Shown here: piece by piece, positions 8,611-17,413 of the stretch
Numbering within the stretch: position 1 is the first letter of the stretch
How the letters are laid out: the number at the start of each line of letters is the position of its first letter
From: a bacterium UBA2214
GTDB taxonomy: Bacteria > Zhuqueibacterota > Zhuqueibacteria > Residuimicrobiales > Residuimicrobiaceae
Length of the DNA stretch: 31,020 nucleotides
Direction of reading: 5' to 3'
NCBI GenBank assembly: GCA_002327255.1
Contig: DCUM01000116.1
Span: forward strand, 1 to 31,020
The notes under the pieces: generated by a model
What the model was told of the DNA's origin: nothing
What the model saw: only the letters and a program-made list of their open reading frames with translations
Databases searched by the model: none
Made by a program: the position numbers and the translations under genes

Positions 8611-9280
8611 AACGGCCACGCCTGTCTGCGGCGTCTGTCTGGCCAACGATGGTGCGCTGGTGGCGGAGTATCGCGCTGCCATTAAAAATGCGCATGGTCG
8701 CCTGCTCGCGGGCGCCATCCAGATGGTGCTGCGCGACGCCGGCGTGGCGGTACACGAAATCCAGGGCATTGCGGTCTCCATCGGCCCCGGTTCTTTCACG
8801 GGGTTGCGCATTGGACTTGCCGCGGCCAAGGGCCTGGCACTCGCCACCGCCGCGCCCATCACGGCGGTCGATACCCTGGCCGCACTGGCCACCCAGGCGC
8901 CGCTTCAGGACGGCTTGATAGCGCCTCTGATTCGATCGCGCGGCGACGAATATTATCTGGCACTTTACCGGCGGCAGATGGGCGTCGACAGAATCGTCGC
9001 CGAGACCGAAGTGGTGCATTGGGAAACCATCTCCGCCCACCTCCCGCAAGATGCGCTCATCATCGGCGCAACGATTCAGCACCCGCTGCCCCCCGGCTTC
9101 AAGGCCGCGCCCCAGGCATTTGCACACCTCAGCGCCTATGGCGTAGCGCACCTCGGCTGGCGACAGCTGCTGTCGGGACAGGTCGAAAATGGTGACACGC
9201 TTGAACCCCGCTATTGGCAGGATTTCGAAGCGGGCAAGCCCGGGAAAAGTATTCTGCCGGTGCAGCCACATGCTCTGTAG
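8591..9280 (+). CDS. tsaB: tRNA t6A biosynthesis protein TsaB
   Basis: TsaB is the non-catalytic partner of TsaD in the complex that transfers the threonylcarbamoyl group to A37 of tRNA. The 229-residue protein has the ASKHA-type start MLVLGIETATPVCGV and the family signature SIGPGSFTGLRIGLAAAKGLA. The ATG at 8591 follows AGAGG and lies inside the end of tsaE. It overlaps rimI at its 3' end. Neither tsaD nor tsaC is in the window, so the rest of the pathway must be encoded elsewhere. Confidence 0.93.
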   Translation: MLVLGIETATPVCGVCLANDGALVAEYRAAIKNAHGRLLAGAIQMVLRDAGVAVHEIQGIAVSIGPGSFTGLRIGLAAAKGLALATAAPITAVDTLAALATQAPLQDGLIAPLIRSRGDEYYLALYRRQMGVDRIVAETEVVHWETISAHLPQDALIIGATIQHPLPPGFKAAPQAFAHLSAYGVAHLGWRQLLSGQVENGDTLEPRYWQDFEAGKPGKSILPVQPHAL

Positions 9281-9785
9281 TCTGCTGCAATCAGGCACAG
9301 TGTATGTGCCCAAGGCCAACCGGAACTACGCGTTACGCTGTATGACGCAACAGGATATTCTACAAATCAGTCTGCTCGAACACCAGCTCTTTCTCTCCGC
9401 CTGGAGCGACGAAATGTTTTTGCAGGATCTGGGTAAGGAGTACGCGCTGTCGCTGGTCGTTTTGGATGACACGGCAATCATTGCCTATATCGTGATTTAT
9501 CTGATTCTCGACGAACTGCACATCGCCAATGTGGGTGTGGCCCCGGAATATCAACGCCTGGGAATAGGCTATGCGCTGTTGCTCACCGTCCTGACCACGG
9601 CACGCATCTGCGGCTATGCCCTGGCGCATCTGGAAGTCCGCGAGAGCAATCGCGCTGCGATCGCGCTGTATGCAAAATTGGGCTTTGATCAGGTGGGGCG
9701 ACGCAAAAATTATTACGAGATCGAACACGAAGATGCGCTCCTGATGAGTTCACTGTTACAGGTAAACAGCCGATTGCAGCCCTGA
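9270..9785 (+). CDS. rimI: GNAT N-acetyltransferase RimI-like
   Basis: GNAT-fold acetyltransferase related to RimI, which acetylates the N-terminal alanine of ribosomal protein S18. The acetyl-CoA motif is VGVAPEYQRLGIGYALL and the C-terminal signature is ESNRAAIALYAKLGF followed by RRKNYYE, both typical of RimI. Clustering with tsaB is the usual bacterial arrangement. Start is not certain: ATG 9270 overlaps the tsaB stop by 11 bases but has no clear binding site; in-frame GTG codons at 9300 and 9306 would give a more typical RimI length. The frame is open further upstream inside tsaB, which is unlikely to be translated. Confidence 0.85.
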   Translation: MLCSLLQSGTVYVPKANRNYALRCMTQQDILQISLLEHQLFLSAWSDEMFLQDLGKEYALSLVVLDDTAIIAYIVIYLILDELHIANVGVAPEYQRLGIGYALLLTVLTTARICGYALAHLEVRESNRAAIALYAKLGFDQVGRRKNYYEIEHEDALLMSSLLQVNSRLQP

Positions 9786-9856
9786 AGCGGCGCCGCGATC
9801 AGGTTTCACTTTCAGCGCGGCATGGGCATAACGGAATTTTATTCAAGGAGTCGACT

Positions 9857-10837
9857 ATGGAGTGGTTCAAACGGGTCACACCTGGGTTGGAGCCACAGAC
9901 CAAGCGAGAGCTTCCCGATGGATTGTGGATTAAATGTGATCATTGCGGGGAGATTCTCTACAAGAAAGAACTGGAACGTAATCTGCAAGTGTGCACCAAG
10001 TGCGCCTATCATTTTCGCATGAACAGCGAGCAGTATATTCAACTGCTGGCGGATGAGGGAACATTTGCAGAGTTCAATCAGCATCTGCTGCCCGCCGATC
10101 CGCTCAAATTCAAGGATTCAAAGAAATATTGCGACCGTTTGCGCGACGCAGCCGCAAAAACAGGACTGACTGAGGCGGTGCGCACCGGTTACTGCACCGT
10201 CAGCGGCCTTCCCATTGTTCTGGCGGCGATGGATTTTCGTTTCATCGGCGGCAGCATGGGGTCGGTGGTCGGCGAAAAAATTTCGCGCGCCACGGATAGT
10301 GCCATCGCGGAACACAGACCTCTGGTGATCATATCCTCCTCCGGTGGGGCTCGCATGCAGGAAGGTGCCCTCTCCCTGATGCAAATGGCCAAAACATCGG
10401 CCAAACTGGCTCTGTTATCGGATGCCCGGCTGCCCTATATCTCCGTGTTGACCGATCCCACCACCGGCGGCGTCACCGCCAGTTTTTCCATGCTCGGCGA
10501 CATCATTCTGGCGGAACCGGGGGCGTTGATCGGATTTGCGGGTCCGCGCGTCATCAAACAAACGATCGGTCAGGATTTGCCGGAAGGATTTCAGCGCTCC
10601 GAATTCCTGTTAACGCACGGGTTTGTCGATATCATTGTCCAGCGTGGTGAGATGAAACACCATATCGCGCAAATCCTCTCCTTTTTTGCGCAACCCGCCG
10701 CACCTGGCAAGCGTCAGAAATCGCCCGCCAAAACCAAACCGGCAACAGCGGCCGCCCCGCTGCCAAAGCAGAGACGCAGAAAATCGAAAACAAGAAAATC
10801 CAATCAAACCCCGCTATCGGAAAAGAAGGTCACGTGA
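9857..10837 (+). CDS. accD: acetyl-CoA carboxylase carboxyltransferase beta subunit
   Basis: Beta subunit of the carboxyltransferase that makes malonyl-CoA for fatty acid synthesis. A four-cysteine zinc ribbon (C27, C30, C46, C49) precedes the crotonase-like core with SSSGGARMQEG, DPTTGGVTASF and GFAGPRVIKQTI. The ATG at 9857 follows AAGGAG. The protein is longer than usual at its C-terminus: residues 279-326 form a low-complexity tail rich in lysine, arginine, alanine and proline, probably disordered. The gene overlaps surE by GTGA, so the two are translationally coupled. accA is not in the window. Confidence 0.95.
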   Translation: MEWFKRVTPGLEPQTKRELPDGLWIKCDHCGEILYKKELERNLQVCTKCAYHFRMNSEQYIQLLADEGTFAEFNQHLLPADPLKFKDSKKYCDRLRDAAAKTGLTEAVRTGYCTVSGLPIVLAAMDFRFIGGSMGSVVGEKISRATDSAIAEHRPLVIISSSGGARMQEGALSLMQMAKTSAKLALLSDARLPYISVLTDPTTGGVTASFSMLGDIILAEPGALIGFAGPRVIKQTIGQDLPEGFQRSEFLLTHGFVDIIVQRGEMKHHIAQILSFFAQPAAPGKRQKSPAKTKPATAAAPLPKQRRRKSKTRKSNQTPLSEKKVT

Positions 10838-11598
10838 GAATCCTGCTGACAAATGATGACGGCATCAATGCGCCCGGTCTGGCTGCCCTTGCTGACGAGA
10901 TGTCCGGGCACGGCGAGGTGATCATCTACGCACCCGTTTCGGAGATGAGCGCCGTGGGACACGCCATCACCCTGAGTGACCCGTTGCGTGTGGTGGAGTT
11001 TCATAAAAACGGCCGCTTGTTCGGACATGCGGTGCGCGGTACGCCGGCCGATTGCGTGAAAATCGCCACCTGGGTTTTGAACCGGCAAGACCGCAAACCG
11101 GATATACTCATCTCCGGCATCAACCTCGGCTCCAACACCGGCATCAATACGATCTATTCGGGAACCGTTTCAGCCGCCACCGAAGGCGCCATTTTCGGCA
11201 TTCCCGCCATTGCCATATCACTGGCCAGCTTCACCAGCCGCGATTTCTCCGTCGCCGCCCAATTTGCGCCGGTTGTGGCCAGGCATCTGCTGGCCAATCC
11301 GCTGCCACCGGGCGTCTTTTTGAACGTGAACGTCCCGGCGGTGCCCAAAGAAGCCGTGCAGGGCATCGCCATCACCAGGCAAGGCTTCACCAACTATATC
11401 GAAGAGTATGAAGTGCGACGTGATCCTCACGACCGTGAATATTACTGGTTGACGGGGGAAAAGATGGAAGTGGAGACAAATTCCGATATCGATGACCGGG
11501 CCATCATCGAGAACAGAATTTCCATCACGCCGATTCAGCTCGATTTGACCTGCTATCCCGCGCTCTCGCAATTGCGGAATTGGCGCATCACCTTCTGA
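10834..11598 (+). CDS. surE: 5'/3'-nucleotidase SurE
   Basis: Metal-dependent phosphatase acting on nucleoside monophosphates. The N-terminus MRILLTNDDGINAPG carries the metal-binding aspartates D8 and D9; YAPVSEMSAVGHAIT and ILISGINLGSNTG supply the remaining metal and substrate motifs. Length (254) is normal. The GTG start lies in a GTGA overlap with accD. Linkage to accD rather than to pcm/rpoS, as in Proteobacteria, carries no obvious functional meaning. Confidence 0.94.
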   Translation: MRILLTNDDGINAPGLAALADEMSGHGEVIIYAPVSEMSAVGHAITLSDPLRVVEFHKNGRLFGHAVRGTPADCVKIATWVLNRQDRKPDILISGINLGSNTGINTIYSGTVSAATEGAIFGIPAIAISLASFTSRDFSVAAQFAPVVARHLLANPLPPGVFLNVNVPAVPKEAVQGIAITRQGFTNYIEEYEVRRDPHDREYYWLTGEKMEVETNSDIDDRAIIENRISITPIQLDLTCYPALSQLRNWRITF

Positions 11599-11609
11599 CC
11601 CGGTCTCTT

Positions 11610-11615
11610 TATAAT
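11610..11615 (+). promoter_or_regulatory. possible -10 element upstream of guaA
   Basis: An exact TATAAT lies in the 87-base AT-rich gap between surE and guaA, about 70 bases before the guaA start. No good -35 box is visible 16-18 bases upstream, so this is only a candidate. Confidence 0.3.
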
Positions 11616-11685
11616 AACTTTTTGTTTTTTACATCTTTCGAATTCATAACGGATTTGTCATCGCCAAATTATTCAGGGTAAAACC

Positions 11686-13224
11686 GTGGATCATCACGAT
11701 AAAATATTGATTCTTGATTTCGGATCGCAATATACGCAATTGATTGCGCGGCGGGTGCGTGAATTGGGTGTCTACTCGGAGATCAAGCCGTTTTCCATCC
11801 CGCTGCAGGAAATCCGCATGCTGTCGCCGAAGGGCATCATCCTTTCGGGAGGTCCCGCTTCGGTCTATGCCGCGGATGCGCCGCTGCCCGACCCCGGCAT
11901 TTTTGATGTGAACATCCCCATCCTTGGCATTTGCTACGGATTACAAGTGATCGCGCATTTGCTGGGCGGAGAAGTCACACGGGCGCCACAGCGCGAATAT
12001 GGCCGCGCCGAGTTGCAGGTGGAGGATGCCGCGCACCTCTTTGCCGGATTGGGAAAATCGCTCGATGTATGGATGAGTCATGGCGATCATCTCACCAAAT
12101 TGCCGCCCGGTTTTCAAATCATTGCGCACACGGCCAATGCGCCCATCGCTGCGATTCATCACCTGAACAAACCGCTCTACGGGATTCAGTTCCACCCCGA
12201 AGTCGTACATACGCCGCGCGGCGCCGAAATACTCGCCAATTACGTCTTTAAATCCTGCCGGTGCCGCGGTGATTGGAACGCCAGTTCGTTTGTCGAGCGT
12301 ACGGTGATCGATATACGCACCCGCATTGCGAAAAAGCGCGCCTTGTGTGCACTTTCCGGCGGTGTCGATTCGACGGTGGCCGCGGCCCTGGTGGGGCGCG
12401 CCATTGGCGAACGGCTCGTCTGCGTCTTTGTCGATACGGGGCTGCTGCGCGAAAATGAAGCCGAAGAGGTGTGCAGCTTTTATCAGCACGCGGATTTCGA
12501 GTTTCGCTTTGTCGATGCCAGCCAGCGCTTTCTGGCCAAACTGCGCGGCGTGGTCGACCCGGAAGAAAAGCGCAAAATCATCGGCCACGAATTCATCCGG
12601 GTCTTTGAGGAAGAGGCCAAACAGCTCGGAACGGTCGATTATCTGGTGCAGGGTACACTCTATCCCGATGTCATCGAGAGCGTCTCCACCAGAGGGCCCT
12701 CGGCGACCATCAAGAGTCATCACAACGTCGGTGGTCTGCCGGACCGGATGAAGCTGCGACTTCTCGAACCGCTGCGCGAGCTCTTCAAGGATGAAGTCCG
12801 TCGTGTCGGACGTGAGCTGATGGTGCCTTCCTTCATATTGGGGCGCCATCCTTTCCCGGGACCCGGCCTGGCGGTTCGCATCCTCGGGGAGATCACGCCG
12901 GAGCGAGTTGATATTCTTCGTCCCGCAGACCGCATTTTCATGGAAGAGCTGCGTGCCAGCGGCCACTATGATCAAATTTGGCAGGCCTTCGCGGTCCTGC
13001 TGCCGATTCAGACGGTCGGGGTCATGGGCGATGAACGGACCTATGAGAATGTCGTGGCGCTGCGCGCGGTCACCAGTCTGGATGGCATGACAGCGGATTG
13101 GGCGGACATCCCGCGCGATCTGCTGGCGCGCATATCCAATCGCATCATCAACGAAGTCAAGGGTGTCAACCGCGTCGTTTACGATATCAGTTCCAAACCG
13201 CCCAGTACCATCGAGTGGGAATAA
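11686..13224 (+). CDS. guaA: GMP synthase (glutamine-hydrolysing)
   Basis: Converts XMP to GMP using ATP and glutamine. An N-terminal class I amidotransferase domain has nucleophile C83 in GICYGLQ and the H170/E172 pair in GIQFHPEV. The ATP pyrophosphatase domain begins with the PP-loop LSGGVDST, and the dimerisation domain ends with the conserved PPSTIEWE. Length 512 is normal. The GTG start at 11686 is preceded by AGGGT. guaB is not adjacent; the next gene, glmS, is another glutamine amidotransferase and starts 27 bases later. Confidence 0.97.
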   Translation: MDHHDKILILDFGSQYTQLIARRVRELGVYSEIKPFSIPLQEIRMLSPKGIILSGGPASVYAADAPLPDPGIFDVNIPILGICYGLQVIAHLLGGEVTRAPQREYGRAELQVEDAAHLFAGLGKSLDVWMSHGDHLTKLPPGFQIIAHTANAPIAAIHHLNKPLYGIQFHPEVVHTPRGAEILANYVFKSCRCRGDWNASSFVERTVIDIRTRIAKKRALCALSGGVDSTVAAALVGRAIGERLVCVFVDTGLLRENEAEEVCSFYQHADFEFRFVDASQRFLAKLRGVVDPEEKRKIIGHEFIRVFEEEAKQLGTVDYLVQGTLYPDVIESVSTRGPSATIKSHHNVGGLPDRMKLRLLEPLRELFKDEVRRVGRELMVPSFILGRHPFPGPGLAVRILGEITPERVDILRPADRIFMEELRASGHYDQIWQAFAVLLPIQTVGVMGDERTYENVVALRAVTSLDGMTADWADIPRDLLARISNRIINEVKGVNRVVYDISSKPPSTIEWE

Positions 13225-13251
13225 CCCTTTTAGCGCGAGCATGAATGAACC

Positions 13252-15084
13252 ATGTGTGGAATCATTGGATACATAGGCGACACCAACGTACTCCCCATTC
13301 TCATCAATGGACTGCATCGTCTCGAATACCGGGGTTATGATTCAGCCGGTGTTGCGCTCCTGAACGAAAACCGGCTCTATCTGCAGCGCGCCGCGGGCAA
13401 AATAACAGCGCTGGAACAAAAACTCCCCGCCGATGCCCCGCTGAGCACCATCGGTATCGGTCACACGCGCTGGGCGACGCACGGCGTCCCCAATGAGGCC
13501 AATGCGCACCCGCACTGCGACTGCCATCAGCGCCTCGCCGTGGTACACAACGGCATCATCGAAAATCATGGCGTCCTGCGCCAGGAGCTCATCGACAAAG
13601 GGCATATCTTTCAATCGCAGACCGACACCGAAGTGCTCAGCCATCTCTTTGAAGAGTATCTTGCGAGCGGAATGCCTTTGAGTGAAGCGGTGCGTCAGGG
13701 ATTGCTGCGCGTGCAGGGTACATTCGGCCTGGCCGTGATCGATGAGGAGACGCCGGACTATCTGATGGTGGCACGCAATGGCAGTCCCCTCATCATCGGC
13801 CATGGTCAGGGCGCCTGTTTTGTCGCCTCCGATACCGCAGCCCTGGTCGGCCTGACCGACAAGGTAACCTTTCTGGATGATGGCGAGTTGGCGATTCTGT
13901 CGCGCAACGGGGTCGCGGTCAAGACCATTGATAATCGCAGCGTCGATACGCGCGTCGAGATCATCGATCAGAATCTCAAGCGCATCGAGAAGGCGGGCTA
14001 TCCGCATTACATGCTCAAGGAGATCATGGAGCAGCCGCAAACCGTCGAGGACACCATGCGCGGCCGTCTCCTTGAAGAGGAATGTACGGTCAAACTGGGC
14101 GGCATTGGAAACGATATCGATTCGCTGCTCTATGCGCGCCGCATCATTCTGACCGGATGTGGCACCTCCTGGCATGCCGCCCTGATCGGCGAATATCTGT
14201 TTGAAGAGTTGGTGGGCATTCCTGTCGAAGTGGAATATGCGTCCGAGTTCCGTTACCGCAATCCCATTATCAGCGAAGACTCCGTCGTCATCGCCGTCAG
14301 CCAGTCCGGTGAAACAGCCGATACGCTGGCAGCGGTGCGTGAGGCGCGGCGCAAGCGCTGCAAGGTCTATGGCATCTGTAATGTGGTAGGATCCAGCATT
14401 GCGCGGGAAACCGACGCCGGCGTCTACCTGCATGCCGGAGCGGAGATCGGTGTCGCTTCGACCAAGGCATTCACCTCTCAGGTGACGGTGCTCGCGCTGA
14501 TCACCTTGCTTCTCGGCAGAATGCGCTCCATCTCTTCCGCCCGTGGCGGCGAGCTGCTGCGGGAGTTGCAGCAAATACCGCAAAAGATCGAGCGGATTTT
14601 GCAGCAGCACGAACAAATCCGCGCGCTGGCCGAGGCGTACCAGGATGCCCGAAATATACTCTATCTCGGGCGCGGCTATCAGTTTCCAGTGGCGCTCGAG
14701 GGGGCTTTGAAGATGAAGGAAATAGCCTATATTCATGCCGAGGGCTATCCGGCCGCGGAAATCAAGCACGGTCCCCTGGCCCTGATCGACAAGGACATGC
14801 CCGTCATCGTAATTGCAACACACGACTCGATCTATGACAAGATTCTCAACAATATTCAGGAAGTGCGTGCCCGCAACGGACGTGTCATCGCCATCGCCAC
14901 AGAAGGGGATCAAGAAATAAAGAAATACGCTGAACATGTTATCTATATACCAGACGTCCTGGAACCGTTCGCCCCTTTACTTACCATCATTCCGCTGCAG
15001 CTTCTCGCTTACGATATGGCCATTCTGAGAAACTGTGACGTAGATCAACCGAGAAATTTGGCAAAAAGTGTAACTGTAGAGTAG
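13252..15084 (+). CDS. glmS: glutamine-fructose-6-phosphate aminotransferase (isomerising)
   Basis: Makes glucosamine-6-phosphate, the first step toward UDP-GlcNAc for peptidoglycan and LPS. The start is fixed by MCGIIGYIG, where Cys2 becomes the N-terminal nucleophile. The glutaminase domain shows TRWATHG and VVHNGIIENH; two SIS domains follow, with GCGTSWHAAL and SQSGETADT; the C-terminus has EIKHGPLALID and ends NLAKSVTVE. Length 610 is standard. No glmS ribozyme can fit in the 27-base gap before it. The following envelope gene begins 21 bases after the stop. Confidence 0.97.
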   Translation: MCGIIGYIGDTNVLPILINGLHRLEYRGYDSAGVALLNENRLYLQRAAGKITALEQKLPADAPLSTIGIGHTRWATHGVPNEANAHPHCDCHQRLAVVHNGIIENHGVLRQELIDKGHIFQSQTDTEVLSHLFEEYLASGMPLSEAVRQGLLRVQGTFGLAVIDEETPDYLMVARNGSPLIIGHGQGACFVASDTAALVGLTDKVTFLDDGELAILSRNGVAVKTIDNRSVDTRVEIIDQNLKRIEKAGYPHYMLKEIMEQPQTVEDTMRGRLLEEECTVKLGGIGNDIDSLLYARRIILTGCGTSWHAALIGEYLFEELVGIPVEVEYASEFRYRNPIISEDSVVIAVSQSGETADTLAAVREARRKRCKVYGICNVVGSSIARETDAGVYLHAGAEIGVASTKAFTSQVTVLALITLLLGRMRSISSARGGELLRELQQIPQKIERILQQHEQIRALAEAYQDARNILYLGRGYQFPVALEGALKMKEIAYIHAEGYPAAEIKHGPLALIDKDMPVIVIATHDSIYDKILNNIQEVRARNGRVIAIATEGDQEIKKYAEHVIYIPDVLEPFAPLLTIIPLQLLAYDMAILRNCDVDQPRNLAKSVTVE

Positions 15085-15105
15085 TATTTTCATAAGGAGC
15101 AAGCC

Positions 15106-16995
15106 TTGTCCCTGTTCGCACCAGTTCGCTCACTGATCCGGCAAATCGAAACGCTTTCCGCACCTTTTTTCGTGGCTGTATGCCTGTTCACCCTGAGCCA
15201 GGCGCCCTTATCCGCTCAGGGGTATGCACAGACTTCCGGTGATCCGAAGGCCATTTTTGAGCAGAGCCTCATTCTCTACCGCAATGGTGACTATGATCAG
15301 GCGCGCACGCTGCTGAATAATCTCGTTAACCGTTCCATGCACCATCCCCATTTGAGCAAGACCTATCTCCTGCTCAGTGCGGTGCATGAAAAACTTGGGG
15401 ATTTGACGCAAGCGCAGCATTTTGCCAGACAATTGCTGAAAAACTTCCCTTCCAGCCAATATGCAGAGGCAGCGTTGTTTGCGCTGGCACGTTGCTATTA
15501 TGCGGAAGGCAAAAACATCGAAGCGATCAGTTATCTGCTCAGCATCATAGACCGCAGGCCGGGGTCGCGCCTTGGAGAAGTCGCCATGGTGAGCGGCAGC
15601 AAAATCGTTTCCGATGGATTGTATGACAAGGGCCTCGAGAGTCTGCTGGCTGAGCGCACCACCGGCCTGGGGAAAAATATCCTGCTCTTCTGGCTGGCGC
15701 GTCAGAGTTACGGAATCGGGCAGCCTGCTGATGGTAGCCTGTGGCTGCAAAAAATGCAGCCGACTGCCATGATACCGAAACTGCAGCTCATGATGCAGGA
15801 ACTGAAAACGCGACCCGCCACGAGCCTCCGCTATCCGGTTCGCATCGGCTTGATTCTGCCGCTCAGCGGTGTGGAGACGGAAAACGGCATGGATTTTCTC
15901 CGTGGCCTGGCATTGGCTGTGGATGAACAGCCGCAACAGGTGGAAATCTTCCTCATGGATTCCGGCAGCCAGATCAAACAGTCCATTCGCATGATGCAGC
16001 GGCTGTTGCGGATGGATGTTTCACTGGTGATCGGCGAATTGGCCGGAGACCGTACTTCTGCCCTGGCCGCCATGGCGTCTGAGCGCAACCTGCTCTATCT
16101 CGCACCGGTCGCTTCCGATAATGGCATCTCGGAACTGGGGCCGCGTGTTTTCCAGATGAGCAGCGATCTTGAAACCCGGGGCATTGCCCTGGCCTCTTAT
16201 GCCTACCACAAGCTCGGATTGCGTTCGTTTGCATGCCTCGCACCCGCCGATGAATATGGCCAGGCTTTGTGTGATGCTTTCACTGCCACCGTGGACCGGC
16301 TCGGCGGCACCATGGTGGCGCAGCAGTGGTATTATCCGGGGGCCCAGGATCTGAGCCGGCAATTTGCCGCCATCCGCGAATCGGCCCTGCACTTCAGCCC
16401 GCGCGACACACTGACGGCCGCAATGGATCAAGATGCCCGGGCGCAAGCGTCCGGGATCAATCAACCCGATTATAACTATTCGCGCACGGTGCATAGCACC
16501 GCCGTCCAGGACCGTGAATTGAGCATCCGGTCCATCGACGGCTTTTTCATGCCGGTTTATGCAGAAGACCTCTCTTTTGCGGCGCCACAATACGCGCTGG
16601 CTAACATCCAGGCAGTGCCCCTTGGCGGTGATGATTGGCTGCACAACGATCTCCTGCGCAATCAGCGCCGCTATCTCAATGGCGCCATTTTCTGCACCAG
16701 TTCCTTCGCCACGGCAACACGTGTGGAATATATTCATTTCCGTAATCGTTTCAGAACACAGACAGCCGCATCACCCGGAACACTCGCGCTGCCGGGATAC
16801 GATATCATGCGCCTTCTCCTGCAGGCGATTCGCGCGGGCAATCGCTCCGGTCTGGAGATCACCTCTTATCTGACGCAATTGAAAAAGTATACAGGTCTGG
16901 GTGGAAATTACTCTTTTGCCGGTCATCAGCGCATCAATGCGGACGTGGTTTTGCTGCAATTCAAGGACGGCGTCATCATGCCTCTGGAACCATGA
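15106..16995 (+). CDS. periplasmic TPR plus type I binding-protein fold, LpoA-like
   Basis: Probable periplasmic protein of 629 residues. TTG start at 15106 with AAGGAG upstream. A hydrophobic signal segment spans about residues 17-38; no lipobox cysteine is obvious. Residues 45-170 contain tetratricopeptide-like helices (KTYLLLSAVHEKLGDLTQAQ and similar). From about residue 243 (YPVRIGLILPLSG) it has the periplasmic-binding type I fold of leucine/isoleucine/valine-binding proteins. TPR plus this fold is the architecture of LpoA/LppC, the activator of penicillin-binding protein 1A. Following glmS fits a cell wall role. It could instead be a stand-alone amino acid-binding protein; no ABC permease is nearby. 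Confidence 0.75.
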   Translation: MSLFAPVRSLIRQIETLSAPFFVAVCLFTLSQAPLSAQGYAQTSGDPKAIFEQSLILYRNGDYDQARTLLNNLVNRSMHHPHLSKTYLLLSAVHEKLGDLTQAQHFARQLLKNFPSSQYAEAALFALARCYYAEGKNIEAISYLLSIIDRRPGSRLGEVAMVSGSKIVSDGLYDKGLESLLAERTTGLGKNILLFWLARQSYGIGQPADGSLWLQKMQPTAMIPKLQLMMQELKTRPATSLRYPVRIGLILPLSGVETENGMDFLRGLALAVDEQPQQVEIFLMDSGSQIKQSIRMMQRLLRMDVSLVIGELAGDRTSALAAMASERNLLYLAPVASDNGISELGPRVFQMSSDLETRGIALASYAYHKLGLRSFACLAPADEYGQALCDAFTATVDRLGGTMVAQQWYYPGAQDLSRQFAAIRESALHFSPRDTLTAAMDQDARAQASGINQPDYNYSRTVHSTAVQDRELSIRSIDGFFMPVYAEDLSFAAPQYALANIQAVPLGGDDWLHNDLLRNQRRYLNGAIFCTSSFATATRVEYIHFRNRFRTQTAASPGTLALPGYDIMRLLLQAIRAGNRSGLEITSYLTQLKKYTGLGGNYSFAGHQRINADVVLLQFKDGVIMPLEP

Positions 16996-17042
16996 GCATG
17001 AACCTCTTCGCCGCCCAATCAATCATTACAGGAGGATATGAA

Positions 17043-17366
17043 ATGGAAAATTTCTTCAGAAAAAGCGTCCTGGCCGGTCTCGGGCTGTTCGAGACCACCA
17101 AAGAAAAAGTGGAAGAATTCGTCGATGAGATGATCAAAAAGGGCGAAGTCACCCAGGAAGATCGTTCTCAATATATCAAAGAGACCCTGGACAAGGTGGA
17201 TGAGCGCGCCCAGGAAGCGAAGGCCTGGGTCACGGCGCAAGTTGAAGATGCCTGGGAAAAGATCAAGCCGAAAACCGCCGAACAAATCACCCACCTCCAG
17301 GCCAAAATTGATGCCCTCTCCGCCGAATTGAACGAATTGAAAGAAAAATTGACGCAAAAAGAGTAA
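17043..17366 (+). CDS. phasin-like coiled-coil protein
   Basis: A 107-residue, highly charged, helical protein. ATG at 17043 has AGGAGG (17030-17035) with good spacing, which decides against an in-frame upstream ATG at 16992 that overlaps the previous gene. The N-terminus (FFRKSVLAGLGLFETTKEKVEEFVDEMIKKGEV) resembles phasin/PhaF-type proteins that coat polyhydroxyalkanoate granules; the C-terminal 35 residues form a leucine-heptad coiled coil. No PHA synthase is present here, so a granule role is unproven; many bacteria without PHA carry such proteins. Confidence 0.7.
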   Translation: MENFFRKSVLAGLGLFETTKEKVEEFVDEMIKKGEVTQEDRSQYIKETLDKVDERAQEAKAWVTAQVEDAWEKIKPKTAEQITHLQAKIDALSAELNELKEKLTQKE

Positions 17367-17413
17367 ACACCACCAACATCCATCATCTATTCATTTTACA
17401 AAGGAGGAAACCG

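Noticed and set aside
13225..13251. glmS ribozyme or riboswitch
   Set aside because: The gap before glmS is only 27 bases, too short for the ribozyme.
13342..14937. 531-codon minus-strand open frame
   Set aside because: Antisense to glmS; composition follows the complementary codons.
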